From Luteibacter flocculans (lineage in GTDB: Bacteria; Pseudomonadota; Gammaproteobacteria; Xanthomonadales; Rhodanobacteraceae): a stretch of DNA of 64,000 nucleotides. The position numbers and the translations under genes are program-made. Positions 46,212 through 56,871 of the stretch are shown here, in pieces (position 1 is the stretch's first letter; each line of letters starts with the position of its first letter). The DNA is taken from the NCBI RefSeq assembly GCF_023612255.1, contig NZ_CP063231.1, positions 2,462,001 through 2,526,000 on the forward strand, read 5' to 3'. The notes under the pieces were generated by a model, which made no database searches, was not told the DNA's origin, and saw nothing but the letters and a program-made list of their open reading frames with translations.

Positions 46212-47807
46212 TCAGGCCGGTCCCTGGCGGTCGTTCTCGGCCTCGATCTGCTGCAGATCCAGATCGCGCTCGATGTAGTGCAGCAACTCGTCGTGGATGC
46301 GACCGGACCGATGCAAGCGCAGCAGCTCTGCTCGGCCGGCCGCCACGGCGGCGAGCACCACGTCGTAATGCGCGCGTCGGCCGCCTTCCATCGCCTGCGG
46401 TGCCGCGCTGTAGCGTTCGCTGACCGACAGGCGATAGGTGTACTGCTCCAGCAGGCGCGGATGGATCAGCGTACCGTCCGTGTCGTACGCATACGCCTTG
46501 ACCACTTCCAACTGGGCACGGTCGATCAGCAGCGACGCCTCGGCCTCGTTGAGATGGGTGGACTCCGTATGCTCGCCGCCATTCAGACCCAACCAGCGAA
46601 TGAGCGGCCCCATGGTGCCGCCCTGAACCAGCACGGTCACCAGGATCACCGCAAAGGCCGCGGCCAGTGTCAGGTCACGGCCTGGCATCGACTCCGGCAA
46701 CGACAGCGCGATCGCCAGTGTCACCACGCCGCGCATGCCCGCCCAGCTCAACAGGAACGACGCCTTCGCCGAGGCCGGCAACGGACGCCGGCCCACCATC
46801 CTGGCGAGCGGCACGCGGAGATAATCCGTGGCGTAGATCCAGAGGAAGCGCGACAGGACCACCGCCGCCACCACGGCGAGAATGGGCACACCCAGGGTCG
46901 CCACCGTCTGCTCCAATCCGCCAAGCCGCTCGATGACGCCGCGCAGCGAGAACCCGATCAGGATGAAGACCAGCGCCTCCAGCAGGAAGATCAGCACCTG
47001 CCAGAACGCCAGGCTGCGCACGCGGACGTTCGCGGAGAACACGTCGTGCTGATACCAGCCGAAGATGATGCCGCAGGTCACCACGGACATGACGCCGGAG
47101 ACGTGCACGGCTTCACCGCCGATATAGGCCGCCCACGGCGACAGGCACGCGGCGGTGATGGCAAGGAACACGTGATCGATGTGCCGCAGGGCAAAGATCA
47201 AGGCCGCGCCCACCAGCAGGCCAACCGCGATGCCACCGAGCGCCAGTCCGGCAAAGCTCATCAACGCGCCCTGCGCACTGAACGCGCCGGTCAGCGCCGC
47301 CGCAACCGCAAAGCGGAACAGCACCAGGCCGGTGGCATCGTTGAGCAGGCTCTCGCCTTCCAGCAGCACCATCAGTCGACGAGGGAGGCGTACCTTGCCG
47401 AGCACCGCCTTTGCCGCGACGGCATCGGGCGGCGAGACCACCGCGCCGAGAGCGAAGCACGCGGCCCAGGGCAGCGACGGCAGCACCCAATGGACCGTGA
47501 CGCCCACCGCCAGCGTCGTGAACACCACGGCGCCGACCGCGAGCCAAAGGATGCCGCCGAGATACTTTCGGAACTCCGACCACACGGTGTAGAACGCGCC
47601 ATCCATGAGCAGCGGCGGCAGGAACACCATCAGCACCAGCTCGGGGTCGAAACTCACGGCCGGAATGCCCGGCAGGAAGGCAATGCCAACGCCTCCGGCG
47701 AGCAGCGCGGCGGCTGACGGCAGGCGAAGCTTTCGCGCAATCAGCTCTAACGCGAGGATCGCCACGAGCAACAGCAATACGAATTTGAACAGTTCGGTCG
47801 AAGCCAT
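46212..47807 (-). CDS. CPA1-type Na+/H+ antiporter
   Basis: The 531-residue membrane protein has about twelve helices in its first 415 residues and a soluble C-terminal tail of about 115 residues. Motifs of the NhaP/NHE group are present: [27 protein letters not shown] and [21 protein letters not shown], including the ND transport pair, and [18 protein letters not shown]. It should expel Na+ or K+ in exchange for protons. The ATG at 47807 puts the first helix right after the start. It is divergent from the CocE-type gene. Confidence 0.92.
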   Translation of the reverse strand: MASTELFKFVLLLLVAILALELIARKLRLPSAAALLAGGVGIAFLPGIPAVSFDPELVLMVFLPPLLMDGAFYTVWSEFRKYLGGILWLAVGAVVFTTLAVGVTVHWVLPSLPWAACFALGAVVSPPDAVAAKAVLGKVRLPRRLMVLLEGESLLNDATGLVLFRFAVAAALTGAFSAQGALMSFAGLALGGIAVGLLVGAALIFALRHIDHVFLAITAACLSPWAAYIGGEAVHVSGVMSVVTCGIIFGWYQHDVFSANVRVRSLAFWQVLIFLLEALVFILIGFSLRGVIERLGGLEQTVATLGVPILAVVAAVVLSRFLWIYATDYLRVPLARMVGRRPLPASAKASFLLSWAGMRGVVTLAIALSLPESMPGRDLTLAAAFAVILVTVLVQGGTMGPLIRWLGLNGGEHTESTHLNEAEASLLIDRAQLEVVKAYAYDTDGTLIHPRLLEQYTYRLSVSERYSAAPQAMEGGRRAHYDVVLAAVAAGRAELLRLHRSGRIHDELLHYIERDLDLQQIEAENDRQGPA

Positions 47808-47936
47808 GCGTCCCCCGGGATAACGGATCATCTTAGCGGGCGCGACGGCGCTGCCGAACTCCACGCACCTCGCATCGTGCGCCGCCCCCTGCCGGAAGTC
47901 ATGCATTTACCTAACGTGACGCTTTTGCAAGACTCG

Positions 47937-49958
47937 ATGAACCGTCCCTTAAAACAGGCCTCCCCAATGCGAGCCAAGCGCCCTGCCCTTCACCTTGTCA
48001 GGACCGCGCTGTCGGTCGGCCTGTCGTCCCTTTGCCTCGCGCTCGTCGCTGCGCCGGTGGCCGCACAGAGCACGCTGACCCGCGAGCAGCAGGCCACGAT
48101 CGCGAAGCGGAACGACCTCGAGAAGCAGCTGAGCGACATCGCGGTCGTCGACCGCAAGGTCATGGTGAAGATGCGCGACGGCAAACGCATGGCGGCGGAC
48201 ATCTACCGCCCGAAGAACGCCAGCGGCAAGGTGCCCACGATCTTCGTGCGTACGCCCTACAACTTCAACTTCTGGGACGTGAAGCTCGGCGCACCGCGTG
48301 ACATGAGCCGCGAACTCGACGCCGTAAAGCGGGGCTACGCGTACGTCGAGATGAACGAGCGTGGCCATTACTTCTCCGAGGGCAACTACGACATTCTCGG
48401 CGCGCCGTTGTCGGATGGCGTGGACGCGGTGCGCTGGATCACCTCCCAGCCCTGGTCGAGCGGCAAGGTCGGCACCACGGGCTGTTCTTCCACGGCGGAA
48501 TGGCAGATGGCCGTGGTGGCGCAGCACGAGCCGGGTCTCGCCACCTTCAACGTGCAGGGGTTCGGCGCCGGCGTGGGGCGTGTGGGCCCGTACTACGAGC
48601 AGGGCAACTGGTACCGCGGCGGCGCGATGCAGATGCTCTTCATTGCGTGGCTCTACAAGGAACAGAACCAGCTTCGCCCGATGTTCCCTGCGAACCTGTC
48701 GCAGGCCGACCTGATCCGCGCGTCCAAGATGTTCGACCTCGATTCGCAGCCGCCGGAAGTGAACTGGGACAAGGCCTTCTGGACGTTGCCGGAGAAGGAC
48801 ATCATGAAGGCCGCCGACGGCCCGAAGGGCATCTTCGCCGATGCCATGGATGTGCCCACGGGCGGCAACATGATTGCGCGCACCCCGAACAGCCCCGCCT
48901 GGTACAAGGGCGGGCTGTGGCACGACGACATGAAGATCGACAAGCCCGGCCTGTGGTTCATGAGCTGGTTCGACGTTTCGGTGTCGCCCAACCTTGCGGC
49001 GTACAACCACGTGCGCGCCACCGCGCCCAAGGCGGTGGCCGACCAGCAGTACGCGATCATTGCCCCGGTGCTGCACTGCGCGTTCACCCGCGCCACCGAG
49101 CACACGATGATCGGCGATCTCGACGTAGGCGATGCACGCTTCGACTACGACAGCCTCGTATTCGGCTGGTTCGACAAGTTCCTGAAGGGCGTGGACAGCC
49201 CGGTGGTCGATAAGCAGCCCAAGGTCATGTACTACGTAATGGGCGAGAACAAGTGGCACGAGTCGCCGACGTGGCCCCCCGCGGGCGCACAGACCCGCGA
49301 TCTGTATTTCACCAGCGGCGGCAAGGCCAACACACTCTACGGCGACGGCAAGCTTGTCGATAGCGCGGGTGGCACCGACCAGCCGGATCGCTTCATCTAC
49401 GACCCCGCCAATCCGGTCACGACATTGGGTGGTGGCGGTTGCTGCCAGGGCACGGCGGTGAAGTTCGGTTCGTTCGACCAGAACACGCAGCTCGCCCGCA
49501 ACGACATCCTCGTGTACGACTCAGAGCCCTTCACGCAGGGCACCGAAGTCAGCGGACCGATCACGGTGACCTTGTATGTGTCGTCCGATGCGAAGGACAC
49601 CGACTTCACCTTCAAGGTGATGGACGTCTACCCCGACGGGCGCGCCTTCAACCTCACGGAGAACATCCAGCGCATGCGTTACCGCGAGGGCTACGACAAA
49701 CCGCCGGTGTGGATGAAGGACGGCGAGGTGTACAAGGTGACGTTCCAGCCGATCGACACCAGCAATTTCTTCTTCCCCGGGCACAAGCTGCGCGTGGCGG
49801 TGTCGAGCAGCAACTTCCCGCGCTTCGACCGTAACCTCAACACCGGCGGCAACAATTACGATGAGGCCAAGGGTGTGATCGCACACAATGCCGTGCATCA
49901 CGATGCGGCACATCCGTCGAAGATCACGATCACCGTGGTGCCGCGCGCGCAGCCCTAG
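47937..49958 (+). CDS. Secreted CocE/NonD-family alpha/beta hydrolase
   Basis: The 673-residue enzyme resembles X-Pro dipeptidyl-peptidase/alpha-amino-acid ester hydrolases. A signal peptide ends at VAAQS (about residue 45). The alpha/beta-hydrolase core has [31 protein letters not shown] and the nucleophile elbow [12 protein letters not shown] (probably S184). The C-terminal jelly-roll domain (about 450-670) has [18 protein letters not shown] and [16 protein letters not shown]. The substrate may be an amino-acid ester, amide or dipeptide. Start at 47937, or 47967 (MRAKRP), gives a usable signal peptide. Confidence 0.88.
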   Translation: MNRPLKQASPMRAKRPALHLVRTALSVGLSSLCLALVAAPVAAQSTLTREQQATIAKRNDLEKQLSDIAVVDRKVMVKMRDGKRMAADIYRPKNASGKVPTIFVRTPYNFNFWDVKLGAPRDMSRELDAVKRGYAYVEMNERGHYFSEGNYDILGAPLSDGVDAVRWITSQPWSSGKVGTTGCSSTAEWQMAVVAQHEPGLATFNVQGFGAGVGRVGPYYEQGNWYRGGAMQMLFIAWLYKEQNQLRPMFPANLSQADLIRASKMFDLDSQPPEVNWDKAFWTLPEKDIMKAADGPKGIFADAMDVPTGGNMIARTPNSPAWYKGGLWHDDMKIDKPGLWFMSWFDVSVSPNLAAYNHVRATAPKAVADQQYAIIAPVLHCAFTRATEHTMIGDLDVGDARFDYDSLVFGWFDKFLKGVDSPVVDKQPKVMYYVMGENKWHESPTWPPAGAQTRDLYFTSGGKANTLYGDGKLVDSAGGTDQPDRFIYDPANPVTTLGGGGCCQGTAVKFGSFDQNTQLARNDILVYDSEPFTQGTEVSGPITVTLYVSSDAKDTDFTFKVMDVYPDGRAFNLTENIQRMRYREGYDKPPVWMKDGEVYKVTFQPIDTSNFFFPGHKLRVAVSSSNFPRFDRNLNTGGNNYDEAKGVIAHNAVHHDAAHPSKITITVVPRAQP

Positions 49959-49987
49959 GGCCGCAGCAATGAAGGTGACGGCGGCGC

Positions 49988-50317
49988 TCAGGCCGGAGCG
50001 CAGCCCGCCGTCACCTTTATGTCGGCGGGAGTCACGCAGAGGGCGAAGCCGGCAGGAAGTCGATCGACGAGGCGTTCCTCATGCACCGCCAGGGTGAGCG
50101 TGCGGACCAGTCGGTCGCCATCGAACACCGCGTAGTGACAGTGGCCCGTAGTGCTTGCGGCACAAGCGAAGCGGGCGCGACCCATCCGCACCTCGGTACG
50201 GCTGTCGAGCGTCACGATGCCATTCTCGCGGTTCGTGGTCGCAAGCGTGCGGTTCTGGGCGTCCGTGCAGCCCGCCAGATTCATGAAGCAATAGACGATG
50301 GAAAGGAAGATGCGCAT
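49988..50317 (-). CDS. Putative small lipoprotein
   Basis: The 109-residue product begins with a type II signal peptide (MRIFLSIVYCFMNLAGC, lipid Cys at 17). The rest is a small beta-rich domain with three further cysteines (CAASTTGHC, ALC, AGC). No family is recognised. It lies 14 bases downstream of the LytTR regulator gene on the same strand and is probably co-transcribed with it. Confidence 0.6.
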   Translation of the reverse strand: MRIFLSIVYCFMNLAGCTDAQNRTLATTNRENGIVTLDSRTEVRMGRARFACAASTTGHCHYAVFDGDRLVRTLTLAVHEERLVDRLPAGFALCVTPADIKVTAGCAPA

Positions 50318-50331
50318 GGAAGTCTCCTCGA

Positions 50332-51111
50332 TCACATGGCGCGGAACAGGGTCATGAACGTCTGGCTGACCGCCAGCGTTTCGGGGCGCCCGCGCAGGCG
50401 CAGGCAGCCCTTGCCCGAGTCGTCGCGTTCCACCGAGGCCACCTGCCGCAGGTTGACGATCGTGGAACGATGAATTTGGCGAAATGTCTTCGGATCGAGC
50501 TGGCGCAGCAGGTCGCGGATCGGACGCGACAGCAAGGCATCCCCTTCTGCCGTCGCTACGAGCGTGTACTTGTTCTCCGCGCGGAAATAAATCACATCCT
50601 CGACGAGGATCAGGCGCGTCGCGCGTCCGGTGCTCGCGGTGATCCAGGTCAGCGGCTCGTCGAGCGAGGCATCGATACGCTCAGCGAGATCGCGGGCGAC
50701 CTGCGCCGTGCGGCCAGCATGGCGCGACGCGTCGCCGATCCTCGCGCGAAGCCGCGTCACCGTCTGCGCCAGCCGCTCGGCCGTGACCGGTTTCAACAGG
50801 TAATCCACCGCACCGCGCTCGAAAGCATCGACGGCGTATTGATCGTAGGCCGTGATGAACACCACCAACGTTTCGGGACTCACCTCCGCGGCCGCCGCGG
50901 CCACCGCCATACCGCTGAGACCCGGCATGCGGATGTCGAGAAACGCGACATCCGGACGGTGCTGCGCGATGGCATCGAGCGCCGCGCCACCGTCTTCGGC
51001 GAGTTCCAGCACGTCCAGTTCGGGCCACGCGGCCGCCAGTTCGCGCTGGAGCGCCGCGGCGAGCAGCTTCTCGTCTTCGGCCACGATGCAACGGGGCGCC
51101 TTCTTATCCAT
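50332..51111 (-). CDS. LytTR-family response regulator
   Basis: The 259-residue regulator has a receiver domain (about 5-125) with AEDE pocket, phospho-acceptor D59 in VAFLDIRMPG and K in DYLLKPV near 110. The LytTR DNA-binding domain follows (about 155-255; ITASTGRATRLILVEDVIYFRAENKYTLV and FRQIHRSTIVNLRQV). The kinase gene overlaps its start by 8 bases, so the two form one translational unit. Confidence 0.93.
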   Translation of the reverse strand: MDKKAPRCIVAEDEKLLAAALQRELAAAWPELDVLELAEDGGAALDAIAQHRPDVAFLDIRMPGLSGMAVAAAAAEVSPETLVVFITAYDQYAVDAFERGAVDYLLKPVTAERLAQTVTRLRARIGDASRHAGRTAQVARDLAERIDASLDEPLTWITASTGRATRLILVEDVIYFRAENKYTLVATAEGDALLSRPIRDLLRQLDPKTFRQIHRSTIVNLRQVASVERDDSGKGCLRLRGRPETLAVSQTFMTLFRAM

Positions 51112-52336
51112 GCGCGGGCGCTCCCACCAGCGGCAGCGTGATCGTGGCGGCGACGCCGTGCGGGAAGTTGTTGCCGATGGCGAACGTCGCCGCACTGCCG
51201 TACATGAGGCGAAGACGCTCGCGCAGGTTCTTCAGCCCGATCCCGGTGCCCGCGCCGTCGCTGCGGAAACCCAGACCATCGTCCGCCACCGTGACCGAAA
51301 GGCCCGAGCCGTCGATGCCTGCGCGAATCCAGATGCCGCCACCGCCCGGCTTCGGTTCCAGCCCGTGCTTGATGGCGTTTTCGACGAGGGTCTGCAGCAT
51401 CATCGTGGGCATGGGCGCCTTCAAGGCGTCTTGCGGCACGTCGGTATGCACCGCCAGCCGCTCACCCATCCGCAGGCGCATGATCTCCAGCCATGCCGTC
51501 GAACGTTCCAGTTCCTCGCCGAGCGTCGATAGCGAGCCGTCCGTACGTGGCAACGAGCGACGCAGATAATCGATAAGGTGGCCGAGCATCCGATCGGCCC
51601 GCGCCGGATCGGTACGCACCAGCTCCTGGGCGCTCGCCAAGGTGTTGTAGAGGAAATGCGGTTCCACCTGGGCCTGCAGGAGACCGAGTTGCGCCGCCGT
51701 CAGTTCCTTCTCCATCGCCGTCTGGCGGGCGTCGGCACGCTCGCGGTTACGCTTGTCGGACAGTCGCTGCGTCATGGCACGAACGATTGTCTCGGCGTAT
51801 TCCAGCGACGCGCCGCCATCGGGGTTGAACCAATCCGTCCAGGCGCCTCGATCGGGTTCGCAGACGAACATCACGCTGCACGATCCATCGGCAGGTGTGA
51901 TGGTCGCGGAAACCGTCGTCTCGCGATCGAGCCAGGCGAAGCCCCAGCGACGGCGACGGCGCGACGGATCGACAGGTGGACGGATCACGGCGCGACATTG
52001 CAGTCCGCCACGCGTGCCGCTCACATCGGTGGCATGAGGCAGCTCCCGGATGACCTCTTCCACGAGCGCGAACGCCTCGTCGGCCGGATAAGGCACTTCG
52101 ACACGGCGACGCTGCCGGTTCGACAAGGTTTCGCCGTCGACCCGGCCGGCAATCGTGCGCACCCGATACAAGTGGGTGACGCCGCGGCCGAGCGCCACGA
52201 ACAGGCCGATGAACCACACGAGCGTGAACAGGAACGGGAAGTCGCGGTCGTTCGTGCTCGACCACGCCGCGAGCAGCACGCAAAGCGCCGCGAACCATGC
52301 CACTCCGATGCGCCCGAGAAATTTGAGGCTCGCCAT
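51104..52336 (-). CDS. LytS/AlgZ-type sensor histidine kinase
   Basis: The 410-residue kinase has two hydrophobic segments near the N-terminus (about 10-25 and 35-52). A cytosolic beta-rich domain follows (about 80-180; VPYPADEAFALVEEVIREL is reminiscent of a START/SRPBCC-like fold). The His_kinase core has H227 in QAQVEPHFLYNTLASAQEL, and the HATPase has LVENAIKHGLEP and GLGFRSDGAGTGIGLKNLRERL. It pairs with the LytTR regulator downstream. The start at 52336 puts the membrane part first. Confidence 0.9.
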   Translation of the reverse strand: MASLKFLGRIGVAWFAALCVLLAAWSSTNDRDFPFLFTLVWFIGLFVALGRGVTHLYRVRTIAGRVDGETLSNRQRRRVEVPYPADEAFALVEEVIRELPHATDVSGTRGGLQCRAVIRPPVDPSRRRRRWGFAWLDRETTVSATITPADGSCSVMFVCEPDRGAWTDWFNPDGGASLEYAETIVRAMTQRLSDKRNRERADARQTAMEKELTAAQLGLLQAQVEPHFLYNTLASAQELVRTDPARADRMLGHLIDYLRRSLPRTDGSLSTLGEELERSTAWLEIMRLRMGERLAVHTDVPQDALKAPMPTMMLQTLVENAIKHGLEPKPGGGGIWIRAGIDGSGLSVTVADDGLGFRSDGAGTGIGLKNLRERLRLMYGSAATFAIGNNFPHGVAATITLPLVGAPAHG

Positions 52337-52550
52337 CCCATTCGCTCCCAACGTTATTGCCGGCGAGCATACGACGCGACCTCGCGGCGCTGGCCGCCTT
52401 TCCGACGAAACGCGGTATAGGGCGACGAAATAGGGTCGAGCCGGCATCGAGGGCTTGCGCGGCGCAGCATGACCTGGCGGTCCCCATGCGCCATGCTCGG
52501 GAAACCGGCTTCGCGGTGGGGACCGCAGGCCACGACAAAGGGGTTAATGC

Positions 52551-52892
52551 ATGGCGTTGCTGCTCGTCGTTTTCGCTGTCGTCGTACTCGCGCTCTTCCT
52601 CGGTATCCGCACGTTGCCGAAGCACCATCCCGCCAACTGGCTTCTCGGCATCGTCGGCGGTGCCTGCCTGGTACTGGCCTGGTATGCGATCTTCCGTCCC
52701 ATGCTGCTCGCTTCCGGCGGCGGCGATCCTTCCCTGGCCGCGCTTGGCCTGACTGCTGCGGGCATCGTGTCCTGCGTCCTCGGTATCGTCTGCCTCGGCG
52801 TCTGCGTGTGGCGCGACCCGGCGCGGTTCTGGATGCTGTCGATCGTCTTCATCGGCGTGATCGGCGCCACGCAGGTCACGGCGCTGGGCTGA
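52551..52892 (+). CDS. Small membrane protein, function unknown
   Basis: The 113-residue product is almost wholly hydrophobic, with four predicted helices (about 2-18, 28-48, 62-82 and 90-108) and a short basic loop. No family is recognised. It converges on the ClC gene. Confidence 0.6.
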   Translation: MALLLVVFAVVVLALFLGIRTLPKHHPANWLLGIVGGACLVLAWYAIFRPMLLASGGGDPSLAALGLTAAGIVSCVLGIVCLGVCVWRDPARFWMLSIVFIGVIGATQVTALG

Positions 52893-52920
52893 CGCACGGC
52901 GACCGCGCGGGCGCGCTCAC

Positions 52921-54330
52921 TCAGCCCGCGCGGTCCGCCACGAAATCCGTCGGTACGTGCACGCCGCGGCGCGCGATCTTTTCGGTCATGATCGTGTGCC
53001 GCATCATCAGGCCCGACACGAGATACGCCGTGGTGCATGCGGCCAGCAATGGCAACAAGGCATGCGGCTGCATCGTCGTTTCGAAGACGAAGACCGCCGA
53101 GGTCATCAATGCGCGCGACGCCCCAGCGAACAGGGCGGCCATGCCGATAAGCGCCGCCATGTGCGGATCGACGTGCAACAGCGGCCATGCCGACAATGCC
53201 ACCCCGCACACACCACCCAGCGCACCGCCGATGGTGAACAAGGGCGCCAGCGTGCCGCCCGAGGTGCCGCTGCCAAGCGCGACGGACCACGACAGCAGTT
53301 TTGCGAACGCCAGCAACGCCATGGCGGCAAGGCCCAATCGCCCGGAAATGACCGCGGTGATGTTGTCGTAGCCCACGCCCAGCGTGGCAGGCATGACGTA
53401 GCCGACCGCGCCGACCACCAGACCGCCCAGCGCGGGCCACCACATCCAGTGGATGGGCAGGCGCTCGAACGCGTCCTCGATGCCGTAGGTCAGCCGCGTC
53501 ACCAACACGCCGGCCACGCCCATCAGCAACCCAAGCAACGCGTAGACGACCAACGCCATCGGCGTGACGGCGGCAAGCGCAGGCATCGGGAACACCGGCC
53601 CCGGCCCCTCCAGCGCGAAACGCACGCCCGTGCCCGTAACCGCGGCGAGCGCCACCGGCAGGAGCGACCTCGCACGGCGTTCGAACAGCAGCAGCTCGAT
53701 GCTGAGCAACACCGCGGCGACCGGCGCGCTGAACACGGCAGCCATGCCCGCGGCGGCGCCAGCGGCAAGCAGCGTCTTGCGCTCGTCGGCACTCACGGGA
53801 AGCCGCTGACCCAGCAAGGAACCGAGCGCACCGCCCGTGGCGATAATCGGACCTTCGGCGCCAAACGGGCCGCCGGTGCCGATGGCGATGGCCGAGGACA
53901 CGGGCTTCAGCCAGGTCATGCGTGCGGGGATGCGGCTCTCGTTGGTGAGCACCTGCTCCATCGCCTCGGGAATGCCGTGACCTCGGATGGCGCGTGAGCC
54001 CCAGCGTGCCATGGCACCGACGATCACGCCGCCGATGACCGGCACCACGATGACCCACGCGCCCAGGTGATGTCCCGCGGGCGATGTGAAAGCGGTACTC
54101 CAGGTTTGATGGAACGCGAGGTTCGTCACCACGCCGATCAGCATCGTGAGCAAGCGCGCGACGCCACCCACCACGAGACCAAGCAGGATGGCGAGCCCGC
54201 AGACGCGCACGACACGCGCGCCGATCAGCGGCAAACGCGTGGGCATATGGGCGTCGACGAGCGAATCGTCCAACGACGGGGCGAGCGGGATCGCCGCACG
54301 ATCGTGCGGTGTATGCAGGGGGTCGGTCAT
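52921..54330 (-). CDS. ClC-family chloride channel or H+/Cl- exchanger
   Basis: The 469-residue protein has the ClC selectivity motifs in order: GSRAIRGHGIPEAM near 110 in the GSGIP position, GPFGAEGPIIATGGALGS near 155, and GSGTSGGTLAPLFTIGGALGG near 350. There are about 16 hydrophobic segments and no C-terminal CBS domains. It may serve acid resistance or ion balance. Confidence 0.92.
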   Translation of the reverse strand: MTDPLHTPHDRAAIPLAPSLDDSLVDAHMPTRLPLIGARVVRVCGLAILLGLVVGGVARLLTMLIGVVTNLAFHQTWSTAFTSPAGHHLGAWVIVVPVIGGVIVGAMARWGSRAIRGHGIPEAMEQVLTNESRIPARMTWLKPVSSAIAIGTGGPFGAEGPIIATGGALGSLLGQRLPVSADERKTLLAAGAAAGMAAVFSAPVAAVLLSIELLLFERRARSLLPVALAAVTGTGVRFALEGPGPVFPMPALAAVTPMALVVYALLGLLMGVAGVLVTRLTYGIEDAFERLPIHWMWWPALGGLVVGAVGYVMPATLGVGYDNITAVISGRLGLAAMALLAFAKLLSWSVALGSGTSGGTLAPLFTIGGALGGVCGVALSAWPLLHVDPHMAALIGMAALFAGASRALMTSAVFVFETTMQPHALLPLLAACTTAYLVSGLMMRHTIMTEKIARRGVHVPTDFVADRAG

Positions 54331-54427
54331 GGGTTCGCTCCGGTGGAGACTTGCGGCGCAAGGCTACCGGGATATCGGCGTCGTAGCTGGCTCGCAGATG
54401 AACGCCTGTGCGGCGCCCATCGGCACC

Positions 54428-55357
54428 TCACTCGCGAACATAGGGGTAATTCATCACCGACAGGTGGGCCGTTCCACCGGCTGCATCGAGCACCGCGTGC
54501 GCACCGAACGGCAAGGTCCACTTGTCCTGCCCGTGACCGAAGGCGAGTCCGCGCACGATCGGCAATCCGCAGGCCTGTCCGAAGCGCTGCAACGCGTGCT
54601 CGATGTCATAGCCATTGTCGTACTCACTGACGCGCTGGCCGCCCAGGCCGCCGATCAGGATGGCGCGTTGTCCGTCGAGCGCGCCACCGAGCTTCAACTC
54701 GAACAGCATGCGCTCGATGCGCCAGGCCTGTTCGCCGCTTTCCTCGATGTACAGAATGCCGTCGTCGAGCTTAGGCAGGTACGACGTGCCGACGAGGCTG
54801 CACAGCGCCGAGAGATTGCCTCCCCACAGCGTGCCTTCCACGCGTACGCGGGCATCGTCACCGCATGCCCAGCTCACGTCGGTGCTGGGCGACAAGACGG
54901 TTTGCCAGAAGTGTCGCCACATGTCCTCGCGCAGGTAGGGGCCGCCGAAATCGCGCACCAGCATGGGTCCATGCAACGAGAGGATGCCGCTGCGCGCATA
55001 CAGCGCGCACTGGATGGCGGTGAAATCACCATGCCCCACGAATACGCAGGATTCGTTCTCGAAGCGACGCGCAAGGCCGTCGAAGTCGATGTGTTCGAGC
55101 AGCACGATGGCGCCGTAGCCGCCGCAGACGGCCATCGCCATGTCCGGCAATGGCTGGGAAGGATCGGCGAAGCGATTGATGTCTGCGGCGCGCTCGGCGT
55201 CGCTGCCGGCGAACCGCAACATCACACGCTCGAGCACTTCTTCCCCGTGCACGCGGTGTCCGGCGGCGCGCAGGCGTTCTACGCCTCGCTCGAAAGCTGC
55301 GCGGTCGTCCGGGTATCCGGAAGGAGCGAGAAGGCGGATATCGAGTCGTTTAGGCAT
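54428..55357 (-). CDS. LD-carboxypeptidase (S66) homologue with Ser-to-Gly change
   Basis: The 309-residue protein aligns with E. coli LdcA, which trims murein tetrapeptides in the cytoplasm. Family landmarks are CGGYGAIVLLEHIDF near 78-92, LHGPML near 130, IEESGEQAWRIERML near 205-220, and the catalytic-His segment FGHGQDKWTLPFGAHAV near 275. The nucleophile motif, normally GYSDFTAI, reads GHGDFTAI, so the catalytic serine is G110 (codon GGT). It may be inactive in hydrolysis or use another mechanism; a sequence error is possible. The ATG at 55357 is used. Confidence 0.85.
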   Translation of the reverse strand: MPKRLDIRLLAPSGYPDDRAAFERGVERLRAAGHRVHGEEVLERVMLRFAGSDAERAADINRFADPSQPLPDMAMAVCGGYGAIVLLEHIDFDGLARRFENESCVFVGHGDFTAIQCALYARSGILSLHGPMLVRDFGGPYLREDMWRHFWQTVLSPSTDVSWACGDDARVRVEGTLWGGNLSALCSLVGTSYLPKLDDGILYIEESGEQAWRIERMLFELKLGGALDGQRAILIGGLGGQRVSEYDNGYDIEHALQRFGQACGLPIVRGLAFGHGQDKWTLPFGAHAVLDAAGGTAHLSVMNYPYVRE

Positions 55358-55508
55358 GGCAGGCACGATGAGAATTGCCTACCAATACCGCTAGCCATGC
55401 GGGAAGGCAACACACAGTTGCCTTCCGCACAAGCGCGCGACGCATCGCCGCATGCATGGCAGCGGCCCCTACGCCTTGCAGCTCAACGCCAACGATCGCG
55501 GGAGCGCC

Positions 55509-56486
55509 CTACCATTCCTCGTATTCGTTCGTTTGTGCCATGTCTTCCGACAGGTTGTGCCGCGTGAGTGTCTCCCGCGGTTGTTCGCCGAATACGCTGC
55601 GATATTTCTCTGCAAAGCGCGAGAGATCCCACATGCCGCAACTCAGTGCCACCGACTTCACCGAACGCCGGCCGGCTTCCGCCATGACAAGGCTGCGATG
55701 CGCCGTGCACAGGCGAAGCATGGCGAGATAGCGATTCGGCGGAATGCCGAGCATGTCGTCGAATGCGTAGCGCAAGCCACGCTCGCTGGCGCCTGCCGCC
55801 TGGCAGAGCTCCTGCGAATAGATGTCACGGCGCAGGTTCGCCCGCATGAAACGCTCGGCGCGGCGCACCACCTGGTAATGCGCACGACGACCACGTGACG
55901 CGACCGGCCGTTCTTCCGGAGACGACGCGAGCGCCACGCGAATGTGCTCGTCGAGCAGATCCTCGATCGGCCCCATCGCGGCATCGCCCGACGCGACGCG
56001 CGACGCGATCTGCCGATAGGCGCGTCGCAGATGTTCCGAGCGCACCGAGAAAAGCCGCAAGCGCTGCGCTGCCATGTCGACGTCGGCATGGTCTGACGCC
56101 AGAAAGCGAGAACGGAATCGCGCGTACGGCGCCACCACCAGCGTCAGCCGTGTGCCGCGCTCGAACATGAAATCGGTGGGCGTACCACGCAGCAAGGTGA
56201 CCGCCATGTCCGCTTCGACGCCGATACCCTGGCACCAGCTGCGCTCGCCTGCCTCATGCAGGTAAACCAGCATGCAGGCATCTTCCGGCACCGTGAGCGA
56301 ACCGCGAACGTCGAAATCGATATGCGCGGAAAGATACGTCACGCCGTCGTGGGTCGTCGACGCAATGGCGGCGCGTGGTCGCACCGGGCTCAAGGTCAGG
56401 AGGTCCACTTCGCACACGCCGAGCGTCGCGCCCAACGTGACGAGGTCAAAATCTTCCAGACCCTGCATATCGGAGGGTCGGCTCAT
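55509..56486 (-). CDS. AraC-family transcriptional regulator
   Basis: The 325-residue regulator has an N-terminal cupin-like sensor region (about 40-160) and a C-terminal double helix-turn-helix (about 215-310; SQELCQAAGASERGLRYAFDDMLGIPPNRYLAMLRL and SVKSVALSCGMWDLSRFAEKYRSVFGEQPRETL). The ATG at 56486 has AGGAAACCCT upstream. The effector and targets are unknown; it is divergent from the M28 peptidase gene. Confidence 0.9.
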   Translation of the reverse strand: MSRPSDMQGLEDFDLVTLGATLGVCEVDLLTLSPVRPRAAIASTTHDGVTYLSAHIDFDVRGSLTVPEDACMLVYLHEAGERSWCQGIGVEADMAVTLLRGTPTDFMFERGTRLTLVVAPYARFRSRFLASDHADVDMAAQRLRLFSVRSEHLRRAYRQIASRVASGDAAMGPIEDLLDEHIRVALASSPEERPVASRGRRAHYQVVRRAERFMRANLRRDIYSQELCQAAGASERGLRYAFDDMLGIPPNRYLAMLRLCTAHRSLVMAEAGRRSVKSVALSCGMWDLSRFAEKYRSVFGEQPRETLTRHNLSEDMAQTNEYEEW

Positions 56487-56871
56487 AGGGTTTCCTCCCC
56501 GCTGTTGGTTCTCGTCGCCCACACCGGCAAAAGCGGCTTCCGTTGCGGAACCCTCATGCCAGGCACGCCCCCTCTCACGATCCGGCCATTCCCCACGTTC
56601 ATGCGTTCCCCCGCGTCCTCCGCGGGTGCTCCCCGCGCTTCCTGATGTCCTGCCCCTTGCCTTGCCTTTTCCCGGCGAAAAAGCCGCCGGTTGGGCATAA
56701 CTTACGATGTATCGGAGCAAATGCCAGCACTTTGTGAATTTGCCGAATCGGCACATAACCTATGGTGCGCCAGGGGCCGCTTTGGCAAGGCTGATGCTTT
56801 CGCGGCGCGCCAGCTACCCCACGCTGCGGCTACACTCGGCCAGTTCAGCCAATGAAGGGATAGCCCAGCCG
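56487..56871. other. Divergent intergenic region
   Basis: This 385-base gap separates the AraC gene and the M28 peptidase gene. A small palindrome TGCCGA-A-TCGGCA lies at 56741-56753 near AT-rich sequence. No gene is supported. Confidence 0.4.

Noticed and set aside
46278-47717. 479-codon plus-strand frame over the Na+/H+ antiporter
   Set aside because: Gln/His/Arg-rich shadow antisense to a convincing membrane protein.
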